Assembly (NCBI GenBank): GCA_014058105.1
Contig: JACGCM010000715.1
Location: forward strand, 4,092,001-4,156,000
Reading direction: 5' to 3'
DNA from: Kingdonia uniflora
Lineage: Eukaryota > Streptophyta > Magnoliopsida > Ranunculales > Circaeasteraceae
DNA: 64,000 nt
Under the pieces are notes generated by a model. That model was not told the origin of the DNA. It saw nothing but the letters and a program-made list of their open reading frames with translations, and ran no database searches. The position numbers and the translations under genes were made by a program. Below, in pieces: positions 46,288 to 57,049 of this stretch. Position 1 is the first letter of the stretch. Each line of letters opens with the position of its first letter.

Positions 46288-46327
46288 TTCCTTCTTTTTT
46301 TGGGAAAAGACTAAGTTTTATGCTTAT

Positions 46328-46890
46328 TGTAATGGCCAAATATCGTAGCTCGATACGATTAGGAATTAGTTATTACACCAAATAAACCTGTAACAATACT
46401 CTACTTGAAAGTAAGAAATACAAACAGGTGTTTTTAGCGTAGAAAACCTCTGAATAGGTAAAAAACCACGACCTCGTATGGATGATTTTTGTAAAAGTAT
46501 CTTTATTACTTTGACTTGATATCTTTATTACAAGTGACCCCTAGAATATAAAAATATTTTTGATTTCATAAATAAGAAGTTTTGAGTAATTTTTTTGGTT
46601 CCTGCCTTTTCTAGAACTTTTCCTTTTTATAGGCTTCTCCACAACTCTTTATCATGCTAGAACACGTTTTCTGAATAATGTGGTTAGTGGCGGTTGACTG
46701 AATAGTTGGCAATTTCATGGGAAACAGGTGTCTTTGACTGTATAACGTTTTCCGGGTTTAGCTCGATGTAGTTTCTTAAGTAGTTTGTGGGGTTGGTTAG
46801 AATGTTGACTGGAGTGTTAAGTGCTAAAATTGCGTGAGCCTAAGATGAAGGTAATTCGAGCTGGATGAGATCGAGGGAAAAGTCCCTGCA
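46328..46890 (-). repeat. 3' LTR of retrotransposon A2 (A family, inverted)
   Basis: On minus it starts TGCAGGGACT and ends GGCCATTACA at 46328. The left flank CTTAT (46323-46327) is a candidate target site. All family blocks are present, inverted relative to A0, A1 and A3. Confidence 0.88.
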
Positions 46891-47082
46891 ATTGCCCCCT
46901 CACAACCGAAGTCACGAGTTGCTTTGGTTGAGAAAGAATATGTAAAAAGTTGTAAATTCAAAATGGAGCAATGATGGCGTTTGACTGGGTGAAAGTTACG
47001 TGATATTGGGAAGTGACGGATATTAAATGCTGATGCAAATGTATGTGACGGTTGCGTTTGAATAGTCACGTCAGTAATAAAT

Positions 47083-47140
47083 GATGACGCTTAGGAATAC
47101 GTACCTGCACAATAAAGTTAGGGTTATATAATGAGTACCT
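47083..47140 (+). promoter_or_regulatory. Antisense promoter of A2
   Basis: ATGATGACGCTTAGG, CGTACCTG, CAATAAAGTTAGGGTTATATAA (TATA box) and GAGTACC appear in the same order and spacing as in A1 and A0. The antisense ATG follows at 47186. Confidence 0.6.
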
Positions 47141-47185
47141 TGATCAACTCTTTGGAACAAATCTTGCATGTGTAACTTTATCTGA

Positions 47186-47371
47186 GATGGTGAAAGCGTA
47201 AAGTATGGCTCTTGAAGAGAGGATTGCATCTGAAGCGCAGAGGTTGAAGTTGAAGTACTTTGGCAATCGTTCCTTAAAAATGGCGATCCCTGCCCCTGTT
47301 CATCGGACGTACAAAGGCTTGTCGGGATAGGAAGCAGTTGAAACTGGGGAAGATTTCTACAATAAGTAGAG
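47186..47371 (+). pseudogene. A2 antisense gene, first exon
   Basis: MVKA, stop, then SMALEERIASEAQRLKLKYF and a second stop after GLSG; ends GEDFYNK before TAG. Homologous to A1 38788-38606. The two stops make it non-functional. Confidence 0.6.
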
Positions 47372-47471
47372 ATTTCATGTCTTCGTCTTGACAGGCGAGG
47401 AACGTTGGGCCTGTCTCCACACCCTTGCGGAAGATAGGGTTAAGGGTTCATATACAGGGAAAGGTATATCT

Positions 47472-47476
47472 GCGAG
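47472..47476 (+). other. Left target-site duplication of element B
   Basis: GCGAG directly before the 5' LTR; GCGGG (60606-60610) follows the 3' LTR. The uninterrupted A1 sequence at this place reads TCTGCGAGGCAAAT on minus, so GCGAG is the original form. Confidence 0.85.
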
Positions 47477-47966
47477 TGTAGGAGTACGCTCCCGCTAACG
47501 ACTTAGTTAGGGTAGTCTAACGAGCTAGCTCTCTCTACGACCCCAACCTCACTAAATCTGAGCAGGTACACGCAAATAGACCGACGAAAAATCTCATCTG
47601 TCATTATACACGAGCAGGCATTAAACTGTAGAATAGTTATGAGGAGTACCGAAACCCACGACCCTGAAGGGATAGCCTAGGAATTTTCCAGGGGTACGTG
47701 AGTAAAGATGCTGCTAAGTCAAATCCTCCCTATAAATAGGGAGGAAGGGATAAACACAAAGGGACTTTTCTTCTTCTTCTTCTTCTTCTTTTTCTTCTTC
47801 CTTCTTGAAGCAAATAACAATTCCTCAGCGATCTCGAAAATGCAATCAGAGAGAGAGCTAGACAGAGGAACCCAGGGACAGTTGAGCAGTACCCTCCGCC
47901 GGTTCAGTATGAAGCCCAACCCATCAAACTATTATTATTATCCCCTAATAAAATAAGGAGACCACA
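47477..47966 (+). repeat. 5' LTR of element B
   Basis: Starts TGTAGGAGTACGC and ends GGAGACCACA. Contains the TATA box within an inverted repeat (47725-47744), a (TTC)n run (47766-47806) and a CCTCCGCCGGTTCAG block. It shares no evident sequence with the A-family LTR except the ends. Confidence 0.93.
47725..47744 (+). promoter_or_regulatory. TATA box in a palindrome (B LTR promoter)
   Basis: CCTCCCTATAAATAGGGAGG: arms CCTCCCTAT and ATAGGGAGG flank the TATA box. The same 20 bp occur in the 3' LTR at 60370-60389. As the only TATA box in the LTR it is the likely core promoter. Confidence 0.75.
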
Positions 47967-47968
47967 AT

Positions 47969-47984
47969 TGGCGCCGTCTGTGTT
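47969..47984 (+). other. Primer-binding site of element B
   Basis: TGGCGCCGTCTGTGTT two bases after the LTR; the first 14 bases match A1 except one. A run of ten C follows. Confidence 0.75.
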
Positions 47985-48015
47985 CCCCCCCCCCCAAAGC
48001 CTCCTCCGAGCAACG

Positions 48016-49790
48016 ATGGTGGTTTCCACCCGCAATCAGTCCCTGGAACAAGCCATGACCGAAATGAGAACGGCGTTGACGCAACTACAGGGCCAGATGT
48101 CCATAAAAGATGACCAAATACGATAACTCCAACTGGCCAACGACACTCTTCGTGATACTCTCACAGCCAGTACTGACCCACCGCTGGAAAATCCAATACC
48201 CTCCGTGTCTGTAAGTGAGTCAACCCCGCACGAACTACCTCAAGGGAATGAAGCAAATCTTATACCTGCAGCTGGAGCCTCGGTAACACCAGTCCACCAA
48301 CCTCCTGTACTACCCCGAGGACCCACTATGCCTCCGCACCCCACGGTTCACCAAGGTATAGGCCCACCGTATCATCGACTGGTTTACCAGTTCAGCCATA
48401 ATGACCCGCTCCCTCCTAGTCGATATGCTCCTCAACTCCACAACCACCGTGTACCAAATCCCGTCATGGACTATGGTGACCGATATGGCGACGACCGCGC
48501 AAAAAAATCACCATGGCATACCCCTTATAGCCCATATGACCCCTCCTACCCCCACGGCCACGACTGTAATCCCCAATACGATCGAAACCATGCGTACAAC
48601 GAGAGGTTTTACGACCGATACCCAGAAATGCCCTTTTCGGGACTGACTTATGCCCATAACTACAACAGCCACGATGACGAGTCCTCAACCCGAGGCGAAG
48701 CCATCCATAAAGGGATCCTGAAAACCCATGACCAACAACCACTAACAGCAGCGACCGTAGAAGCACTTATCTGGACAATGCACGGCGTGAACCCAACCAG
48801 GCGGTTAACCACGAAGACACTCCGTCAGATCCACAATACACCCTTCACAATGACCATACGGAGCTACGTTCTAGCACAAAGTTACTCTCGACCAAAAATA
48901 GAGTCGCTCACCGGTTCCCCGGATCCTGGGCAGCACCTCTCCAAGGTTCAGTACAGCATCAAACAGATGAGCACATATGTCGTCTATTCCCCTCGACATT
49001 GTCAGACAGATCCCTCGTCTGGTTTCAGAGCCTCATTTCTAACTCTATATCCATGTTCTAACAACTCTCGTTGGCATTTAACGAGAAGTACTTCCATAAC
49101 CAACAATCCAAAAAATAGTTAGCGGAACTGTTCTCCCTGAAACAACAAATTGGCAAAACCACTGACTCTTGCCTTTCACGGTTCAAAAACGAGCTCGCTC
49201 TCATAGAAGGGGTAGACGCACCAACAGCCTGCCTCACCTTCATGGGCGACTGTCTCCTCAGTTCTAAGTTGCGCAGGGCCTACATAGAAAATGGCTCGAA
49301 ACACTCAAAAACCTATATGAGAAGATCCATAAATATCAAAATGTATAAGCGGACAACCGCGCCTCTACCTCACAAATTACTGCCCTCCTGAGCACCACAT
49401 CCGCACCTACGCCGGTACTATGTAACCAGACACCCAAACACTCATGGGATACCCACGAAGATCCACATGATTACAGGAATAGACAACAAACAAAACGCGA
49501 CCAACAAGATAACGCCGAAACTTCCAGGGACGGACGACAAAGAAACACCCGATGGGAATGTTATCCTCCCAGCGACTTGACCATTTCACGAGCAGACTTA
49601 CTCTTCGCGGTTAAGAATGAACCTGACTACTGAAAACCTTGCAACAGGCCTAACCGACCTGGTTGCCCATACTGCGCGCATCATGAGATACATGACCATC
49701 CAATCGAGGAATGTTTCGATTTCATTAACATGACCGAGACTTGGTTCCGCCTCGGCTGCTATACACGTTACCTCAAAAAACCAATCCCAC
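48016..49790 (+). pseudogene. gag: Element B gag polyprotein, broken
   Basis: The start MVVSTRNQSLEQAMTEMRTA at 48016 opens a coiled coil, with a stop (TAA) at about 48124. A Pro/His/Tyr-rich stretch (48205-48760) follows. The Gag core at 49000-49330 reads SLVWFQSLISNSISMF, LSLAFNEKYFHNQQSKK, ELFSLKQQIGKTTDSCLSRF and ACLTFMGDCLLSSKLRRAY. A Cys/His knuckle PYCAHHEIHDHPIEEC lies at about 49665-49715. Stops and two frame changes occur. The long Pro-rich insertion ahead of the core is typical of Tat Gag. Confidence 0.85.
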
Positions 49791-49859
49791 CCGCAGAGAG
49801 AGCACCTCACACCATCTACGATGAACGCACAGCAAACATACGGGCACCAGAACATTTAC

Positions 49860-50420
49860 CAGTATGTGAGATGATATTGGGTGACCTCAACCAACCTCCA
49901 TCAAGACACTCCATTTCAAATTCCACAAGGCAATGTTACCGCCTAACCGAGAACCAGCGAACCGCCCACGGCATTGATGCAACCACTCGCCCTCCACCAT
50001 ATCATGCAATCTACTTCACCGATCATGATCTTGGCACCGTTTCACACCCTCATGACGACGCCCTCGTTATTTGGATCATCATTGGCGGTATCCTCGTTAA
50101 AAAAATGTTGGTCGACTCTGGTAGTGGCGCTAACATCCTCTACTATAATGCACTTTGCAACATGAACATGCAGGACTGCCTTCCACCCTCCAAGACCGAG
50201 ATTTCTAGTTTTAACGGGCCCACTGAATGAGCAATGGGAGAGCTCATCACTCAGGTACAGGCAGGCCCGGTTATCGTACCTACAACTTTCATCATCATCA
50301 ATAGCTCCATAGTACACTATAATGGAATTTTGGGACGTGACTGGATTCATGCCATAAAGGTTGTCCCCTCCTTCTACCATCAGGTAATACATTTTCTAAT
50401 AAAGTTCGTCCCCTACTAGA
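49860..50420 (+). pseudogene. Element B aspartic protease
   Basis: The active-site motif KMLVDSGSGANILYYNAL at about 50105-50155 has the D-S-G triad. The strand ALVIWIIIGGILVK precedes it, and IVHYNGILGRDWIHAIKVVP with the second conserved hydrophobic-G-R-D/P-W motif follows (50310-50370). One stop (TGA after GPTE) separates the halves. The active-site triad itself is intact. Confidence 0.8.
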
Positions 50421-50812
50421 TATGCAGCTATCAGGTTGTAGCCTGAGTCTGCTATGCCAACTCACTACAAAACTTAATCAATCAAGAGAACACAAAAAAT
50501 AAAGGGAAATATATCGAGTGAAATGATTAGCAACGAACGGGGCACGAGCCCATGGCGGTGGATTCGTCCCCCGTTCCTCGCACCAAAAACAACTTAATGT
50601 TCACAGACATGATACATGACCAAAACGATGCCATTATAAGTACATTCAGTAAATTATGGACCCCACCCCCCGTGGAGCCAGTCGTTCCAATTGACAACGA
50701 CGGCCCCACGAGAACAACATATATTGGTTCTTTCTTCACAGGTAACGAGCAAGCGGACCTCATTATACTACTCTGATAGTTCAGAGATATCTTTGCATGG
50801 TCTTTTGATGAA

Positions 50813-51565
50813 ATGTCAGGCATAGACCCTGCGATGGTCTGTCATCATTTATATGTTCATGAAAAAGCTAACCCCGTCAAGCAGAAACCACGACGAACAG
50901 CACCACGACTACGCGAAGCTATCAACGACGAGATACAAAAGCTGTTGTACACAGGATTTATACGACCTGTTGACAGCCCACGCTGGGTAGCAAACATTGT
51001 CGCGGTACCAAAGAAAAATGGAAAAACCCGGGTGTGAATCAACTTTATCGACCACAACCGCCACTGCCCAAAAGATAGTTTTCCTATGCCCCTGATTACA
51101 AGACTAGTCAATTCCACGGCCGGCCACGAGCGGCTGTTATTCATGGACGGCTACTCCAAATACAACCAAATACCATTAGTAGTGGAAGATCAAGAATACA
51201 CGTCATTCACCACCGAGCAGAACCTGTACTGCTATACGGTAATCCCCTTCGGCTTGAAGAATGCGGGATCCACGTACCAATGCCTCATGACCACAATATT
51301 TGAAGAACAGCTTGGCAAAATAGTCAAAGTCTACATCGACGACATGCTTGTCAAAAGCCGCCTATGCAACGACCACCTACACGACCTCAAGACAGTTTTC
51401 ACGAAGATACGGTCGTACAAGATGCGTCTTAAACCAAAAAAATACAGCTTTGGGATTTCCTCAGAAAAGTTCCTCGGATACCTAGTCACCCAACGTGGAA
51501 TCGAAGCTGACCCTGATCAAATCCATGTTCTTGCATGTATACCATCACCACGAACATTAAAGTAA
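50813..51565 (+). pseudogene. Element B reverse transcriptase
   Basis: It copies element RNA into DNA. All seven blocks are visible: RLREAINDEIQKLLYTGFIR, WVANIVAVPKKNGKTRV, a stop (TGA), INFIDHNRHCPKDSFPMP, LLFMDGYSKYNQI with the first Asp, YTVIPFGLKNAGSTYQ, VKVYIDDMLVKS with the YIDD box (about 51330) and the thumb FLGYLVTQRGIEADPDQI. One TGA at 51036 is the only stop seen inside; the frame then ends in a TAA at the thumb end (51563). Confidence 0.88.
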
Positions 51566-52001
51566 GTCCAAACCCTCGTTGGAAAAATATTAGCTCTTGG
51601 ACACTTCATTTATAAAGCTTCCTACAAATGCCGCCCATTATTTCACTGCATTTGGGAGAACAAAAAATGCCAATGGAACGATGAATGCAAAATAGCCTTT
51701 CAAAACATGCTACGTTACTTAGCCACCTCCACCCATTCTCAGCGCCCCAATCGAGCACGAGTTACTAGGTTTGTACCTTGGCAATACAGATGAATCCATC
51801 AGCGCGGTCCTCGTGAGCACAGAACACAAAGCGGGAAAGCCAGTATATTTTGTTAGTAAAACCCTAATAGGAGCAGAATTGTTGTACTCCATGGTGGAAA
51901 AATAGGCCCACGCTCTGGTATATGCCTAACAGAAGCTACGACCATATTTCTAGACACATAAAATCAAGGTCATCACCACCCAACCACTTTGAGAAATTTT
52001 T
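51566..52001 (+). pseudogene. Element B RNase H (first), broken
   Basis: LYLGNTDESISAVLVSTEHK, KPVYFVSKTLIGAELLYSMV, then stops, THKIKVITTQPL. The pattern is that of the gypsy RNase H/connection domain, with at least four stops. Confidence 0.75.
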
Positions 52002-52620
52002 GTGAAGAAAGATAAGACACGTCAGATCACAAAATGGGCAATTACACTAGGTGAATTTGATATCCCGTACAAACCACGAGTATCCATTAAAGGGCAGGCA
52101 GTAGCGGACCTCCTCGAAGACCTCCCCATACATAACGATAATTGGCATAACGACGAGGAAGATGACCTCAACACCCACCCTAATGTCAACGAGCTAGCGT
52201 ATACTAAGGGATGGCGGCTATATACCGACGGGTCCATCAACGCTGGCGGCTCTGGTCTTGGCATAGTGTTAGTTACTCTAACCAATGAGAAAATTGAGAA
52301 AGCCATATGGGTCAATTTCCCCCTCAATAACAATGAGGCAGAATACGAGGCGCTGTTGAGTGGACTAGAAACAACATTGGCCCAAGGCGTAGAGGAACTC
52401 TCCATCTTCACCGACTCGCAGCTAGTTGTTAACCAACATAGCGAGACGTTCCATACCAACGGCAGGATGACCAGCTACATGGAAATACTAAAGCAGAGAC
52501 TAAGCAAGTTCTGAAAGATTAACCTCGAACACATCCACCGTGGTGAGAATAGACACTCAGACGCCCTTGCGTATCTAGCAGGCATCATCGGCGACAAACT
52601 TCACGCCAACCAGAATGATA
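52002..52620 (+). pseudogene. Element B second RNase H (archaeal-type)
   Basis: A long open segment: WAITLGEFDIPYKPRVSIKG, GWRLYTDGSINAGGSGLGIV (first Asp), NNNEAEYEALLSGLETTLAQ (Glu), LSIFTDSQLVVNQ (Asp), then a stop and INLEHIHRGENRHSDALAYL with the last Asp. All four catalytic residues are present. This domain is the hallmark of the Tat lineage. Confidence 0.9.
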
Positions 52621-53937
52621 TCTTTGATAAAACGAGCATTACCGTAAACACAATACCAGCCATGCAAACTGACCTACTTGTTCCCCCTAACTGGCATAAA
52701 CCTCTCCTTGATTTCCTTGGGGAATACCACATCCATCTGGATGACCGATCAGCAGCCGAAAGCATCCACAACAGAGCCCAAAAATATACGATGATTAATG
52801 GCGACCTATTACGGACAAGCCTATATGCTCCACACCTCACTTGCATCGCTGGAGAGAGAATCAATACAGTTATCGTAGAAATTCACAAAAGTGTCTGCGG
52901 CGCCCAGACAGCCGGTCATTCTCTGGCTGACCGTGCACGTACCCAAGGATTGTACTGGCCAACTATGCGACAAGATTTCATAACATATGCCTAAAAATGC
53001 AATAAATGTCAAATCCACGGGTACATAATCTACGCACCAGCAGTCGACCTCAATACAATTTCCAGCCCATGGCCGTTTACAAAATAGAGACTTGATATCG
53101 TCGGGGCCCTCACAATGGCGCGCGGGAGATGCCAATGGCTACTGGTTGCAACAGACTATTTTACTAAATGGGCTGAAGCAATACCCCTCGCCCAGATTAG
53201 GGAGGAAGAGGTCATCAAGTTCCTATGGAAATATATTATCACACGGTTTGGCGTCCCCGTAGTACTGATGACCGGCAATGGTACACAATTTGTGGGAAGC
53301 AAAGTCGCAGATTTCGTACGACCTTATCATTTAAATATCCTCCCTTCGAGCTCCAGATACCCCCTGGGAAATAGACAAGCCGAGGCCACAAACAAAACCA
53401 TTATCGATGGAATCAGTAAACGACTGGGCACGGCAAAAGGTCGCTGGGTGGGCGAGTTACCCCACGTTCTGTGGTCATTCTGAATGACCTCTCGAAAAAG
53501 TATAGGCTTCACACCGTTTATGCTTACTTACGGCTCCAAAGCAGTACTCCCACCGAAGTCATCGCCAATACGACGAGATCCCTAGTGGTTGACAGTGCAA
53601 TCAGTGACCGACTACTCGCCAAGAACCTCGACTTTATAGATGAAACCCTCGACAGTGAAAAGAAGCTTCTTCCCGGCTACTGCGGTATCAAGAGACATTG
53701 AAAAGAAACTATCACAAGTGAGTAATCCCTCGGCAGTTCTGCGAAGGTGACTACGTCATGAAAAAAGTCTTTCCAACAACTCACAATCACAATAAGGGCA
53801 AACTACAACCCAACTGGGAAGGCGCTTACCTCAAATCCCGCGTCGCCAATGGAAAAACGTACTACCCATTCAACCGCGATGATGAGGAACTCAAATCCCC
53901 CTGGAATGCCATGAACCTCTGTAAATGGGTTCATTAG
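52621..53937 (+). pseudogene. Element B integrase and pol C-terminus, broken
   Basis: The HHCC finger shows AGHSLADRARTQGLYWPTMR and KCNKCQ. The core has RLDIVGAL (first Asp), VATDYFTKWAEAIPL, then LMTGNGTQFVG in which the second catalytic Asp is Gly (GAC to GGC at about 53275), and RQAEATNKTIIDGISK with the catalytic Glu. VGELPHVLWSF, FTPFMLTYGSKAVLPTEV and the tail LQPNWEGAYLKSRVANGKTY end at the TAG 53935-53937. Several stops. Confidence 0.88.
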
Positions 53938-54049
53938 AAATACATCACATGTACAAGATCACTCGTGCTCAATAGAAGTTCATTTTCAACATCACAATCC
54001 CAAACGTACATCTCAATTATCTGATCACTCATCTATATGAGATAATAAT

Positions 54050-55830
54050 TGTTTTTTAAAAGCAATTATGGAACTGGGGACGTCATTGACGTTGGCTGCC
54101 CTCGCAAAACACAAAAGTTGAGGCACTCTTGAGGAAGGCCACCCTCGCACAACACAAAAGTTGTTTTTTGACGTAAAAATGAAATCATTTAACTGGGGGT
54201 GTCCTTGACGTAGGCCGCCCTCGCAATGCATAAAAATCGAGGACGTCCTTGACATAGGCCATCCCGACAAAGTATGGAAGTCGAGGTGTCTTTGACGTAG
54301 GGCATCCTCGCAAAGTATGAAAGTCGAGGTGTCCTTCAAGTAGGCAACCCTCGCACAACACGAAAGTCATTTTTTTACGTAAAAAATGAAATTACTTAAC
54401 TGGGGGAATCCTTGACCTAGGCCGCCCTCGCAAAGAACGAAAACTGAGGACGTCCTTGACGTAGGCCGTCCTCGCAAAACACAAAAGTCGAGGTGTCCTT
54501 GACATAGGCCATCCTCGCAAAGAATGAAAGTCGAGGCATCCTAAAAGTAGACAACCCTCGCACAACACGAAAGTCGTTTTTTGACGTAAAAAATAAAATT
54601 ACTTAACTGGGGGCGTCTTTGACATAGGCCACCCTCGCAAAGAACGAAAACTGAGGACGTCCTTGACGTAGGACGTCCTCGCAAAGTACAAAAGTTAAGG
54701 TATCCTTGACGTAGGCCATTCTTGCAAATCACAAAAGTCGAGGCGCCATTGAGGAAGGCCACCATCGCACAACACGAAAGTCGGTTTTTGGCGTAAAAAT
54801 GAAATCATTTATCTGGGGGCGTCCTTGACGTAGGCCGCCCTCGCAAAGAACGAAAACCGAGGACGTCCTTGATATAGGCCGTCCTCGCAAAGTACGAAAG
54901 TGGAGGTATCCTTGACGTAGGCCATCCTCACAAAGCACGAAAGTCGAGGCGGCCTTGAGGAAGGCCACCCTCGCACAACACAAAAGTCAGTGTTTGATGT
55001 GAAAATGAAATCATTTAACTGGGGGCGTCCTTGACGTAGGCCGCCATCGCAATACATAAAAACCGAGGACGTCCTTTAAATTGGTCTTCCCCGCAAAGTA
55101 TAGAAGTTGAGGTATCCCTGACGTAGGGCATCCTCGCAAAGCACGAAAGTTGAGGCATCCTTGAAGTAGTCAACCCTCGCACAACACAAAAGTTGTTTTT
55201 GACCTAAAAATAAAATTACTTAACTGGGGGCATCCTCGATGTAGGCCTCCCTTGCATAGAACAAAAACCGAGGATGTCCTTGACATAGGCCATTCTCGCA
55301 AAGTACCAAAGTCGAGGTATCCTTGACGTAGGCCATCCTCGCAAAGCACGAAAATCGAGGACGTCCTTGACGTAGGCCTCCCACGCACATTACGAAAGGC
55401 GAGGTAACCTTAAAGTAGGCCACCCTCACAAAATACGAATGAGGGGGCCGCCCTCGCATAGTACGAAAGATGAGGTAATCTTGAAGTAGGCCAGCCTCGC
55501 AAAATACAAATGATGGGGTGTCCTTGACGTAGGCCGCCCTCGCACAGTACGAAAGATGAAGTGACCTTGAAGTAGGCCACCCTCGCAAAATACGAATAAT
55601 AGGGAGTCCTTGACGTAGGCCACCCACGCACAGTACGAAAGACGAGGTGACCTTGAAGTAGGCCACCCTTGCAAAATATGAATGTTAGGGGAGTCCATGA
55701 CGTAGGTCGTTCACGCACAATGCGAAAGACGAAGTGACCTTGAAGTAGGTCACTCTTGGAAAATACGAATGATGAGACGTCCTTGACGTAGGCCGCCCTC
55801 ACAAAGTATGAAAGTCGAGATGCCCTTGAC
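54050..55830. repeat. 43-bp tandem array in element B with 207-bp higher-order units
   Basis: The basic unit, about 43 bp, reads GTCCTTGACGTAGGCCGCCC then TCGCAAAGTACGAAAGTCGAGG. Between 54190 and 55240 a spacer (ATGAAATCATTTAACTGGGGG type) recurs at 54190, 54398, 54605, 54811, 55017 and 55221, giving units of 204-208 bp. From 55430 on the order changes to dimers of about 86 bp with the spacer CGAATGATGGGG. It lies between pol and the antisense gene. Open frames on minus here are products of the repeat. Confidence 0.92.
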
Positions 55831-56221
55831 GCTAGCTAGTACGAACAACATAACAGTCCAATGAGGACTACTTAAAAGTTTATTATACCTCACCCAGCGT
55901 AAAGGCTCTGGTCGGTGGAATGATCAATATAATTTAGTCAACGAGGAGTACGTCAAGTTATCATACACTTCGCACATAGCTCAGCGAACCTGGTAGCTGA
56001 TACGAATAAGATATGTTGGATCAACGAGGAAAAATTATAAAAATTTTAACAAGTAATTCGCGCCTAGTTTTGACGCACTACTAAAAGATAAATTGCTGCT
56101 AGTTAATAAACAAAACCACTGCGATAACTATTATTGATCGCTGGATCCTACAACGTTCTAGCAAGATAACTGATGAGACAGCTAAACACAGCATCAAATA
56201 ACTGGATTAAGAACAAATACA
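55831..56221. other. Spacer between tandem array and antisense gene in B
   Basis: No clear open frame or repeat. Contains two related phrases TCAACGAGGA-TACGTCAAGTTATCATAC and TGGATCAACGAGGAAAAATT. Confidence 0.5.
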
Positions 56222-56554
56222 TCAGGAATGGCTAGGACACGACCTCTCCCATTTTTTGTAACCCGGCCCCTCGATGTAGGCTGCTTTAACGTCCTCCTCG
56301 GCCATCGCGCGTAACACAACTTCACGGCTTACACAATTCTGCACTTGGTCCCGTAAAATAAGGTACCAGAACCACCTTTTTTCCAGTATTTTCCTCTCGG
56401 GCATGGGAAGGGTAGACAGCTCAACATAAGTCTGTTCTAATGGCCTCCCAGCAAGCCTACGTTCACCAAAGTAGAACTTACTATAAAACTCCACCCAGAT
56501 ACTTACCCGTTCTTCGTACCTAACCTTTGACCGCGTATACATCTTCCTCTCCAT
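56222..56554 (-). CDS. Antisense ORF of unknown function in element B
   Basis: An intact 110-codon frame with ATG at 56554, starting MERKMYTRSKVRYEERVSIW. It is basic and aromatic-rich, with WFWYLILRDQVQNCVSREVV near its middle and ends KKWERSCPSHS. It is on the same strand as the larger antisense gene, about 500 bp downstream of its coiled-coil end. I recognise no family and see no counterpart in A copies. It may be an additional exon or independent gene. Confidence 0.4.
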   Translation of the reverse strand: MERKMYTRSKVRYEERVSIWVEFYSKFYFGERRLAGRPLEQTYVELSTLPMPERKILEKRWFWYLILRDQVQNCVSREVVLRAMAEEDVKAAYIEGPGYKKWERSCPSHS

Positions 56555-57049
56555 GACGTTGGGCCCTCTGATTCAAAGCTTCAATACTAAATTACAATTG
56601 GTCCTCCCACAGGTTTGCTGTAGTGCAATGGCACCTCTCTCACATAAGCTGATATATATGCAAGCCTCATTAACTGCCTTGGGGAAATCCAAGAGCCATC
56701 CCTCCATTAATTATGCCACCCACGTCCCCTCATGTAGCCCCACCCACTGCCCCTTGGAACTCGCAATCCGCATTAATAACAGACATGACGTTTCGTCTAC
56801 ATTAACCCCTCTCTACGCGGACAATAAGAGGTCGTCCGAACGAGAAGATCACCACGCCATGAATGATACGATAAAACATACACTAAAAATACGTCTACAT
56901 AAATATATCAAGCAAAACATAACAAGCTTGACAGAAAAGTTATACAGATGAAGTCTCCATGAGCATCACAAGTTTACATACCAAAATATCACATCATAAA
57001 GGCTTAAAGTCTCGCACCTTACTATTCTTGCGAGGATTACTGAACGATC

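Larger units (their letters stand above)
23669..46327 (+). mobile_element. CACTA (En/Spm) transposon, split by retrotransposon A1
   Basis: The left terminus CACTACTAGAAAA at 23669 follows a 3-bp candidate target site CTC. The next 200 bp carry repeated short motifs typical of subterminal regions (GTGGCTAAA-type). The body is in two parts, 23669-25739 and 39599-46327, separated by A1. A minus-strand exon reads in frame across the A1 site, showing these parts were once adjacent. TNP2-like and TNP1/Ptta-like genes occupy the right part. The right terminus is not seen, because A2 begins at 46328 and runs past the window end. Confidence 0.75.

Noticed and set aside
47708..47956. Phe-rich ORFs in both B LTRs (also 60353-60595)
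   Set aside because: They are translations of the TTC run and flanking LTR, found in both LTRs and broken by indels.
48464..48766. Minus ORF opposite gag of element B
   Set aside because: Shadow of the Pro/His-rich gag frame.
54025..55802. Several long minus open frames with Cys/Gly-rich repeats, resembling a repeat protein
   Set aside because: All are translations of the 43-bp tandem array in shifting frames; kept as a finding about the array, not as genes.
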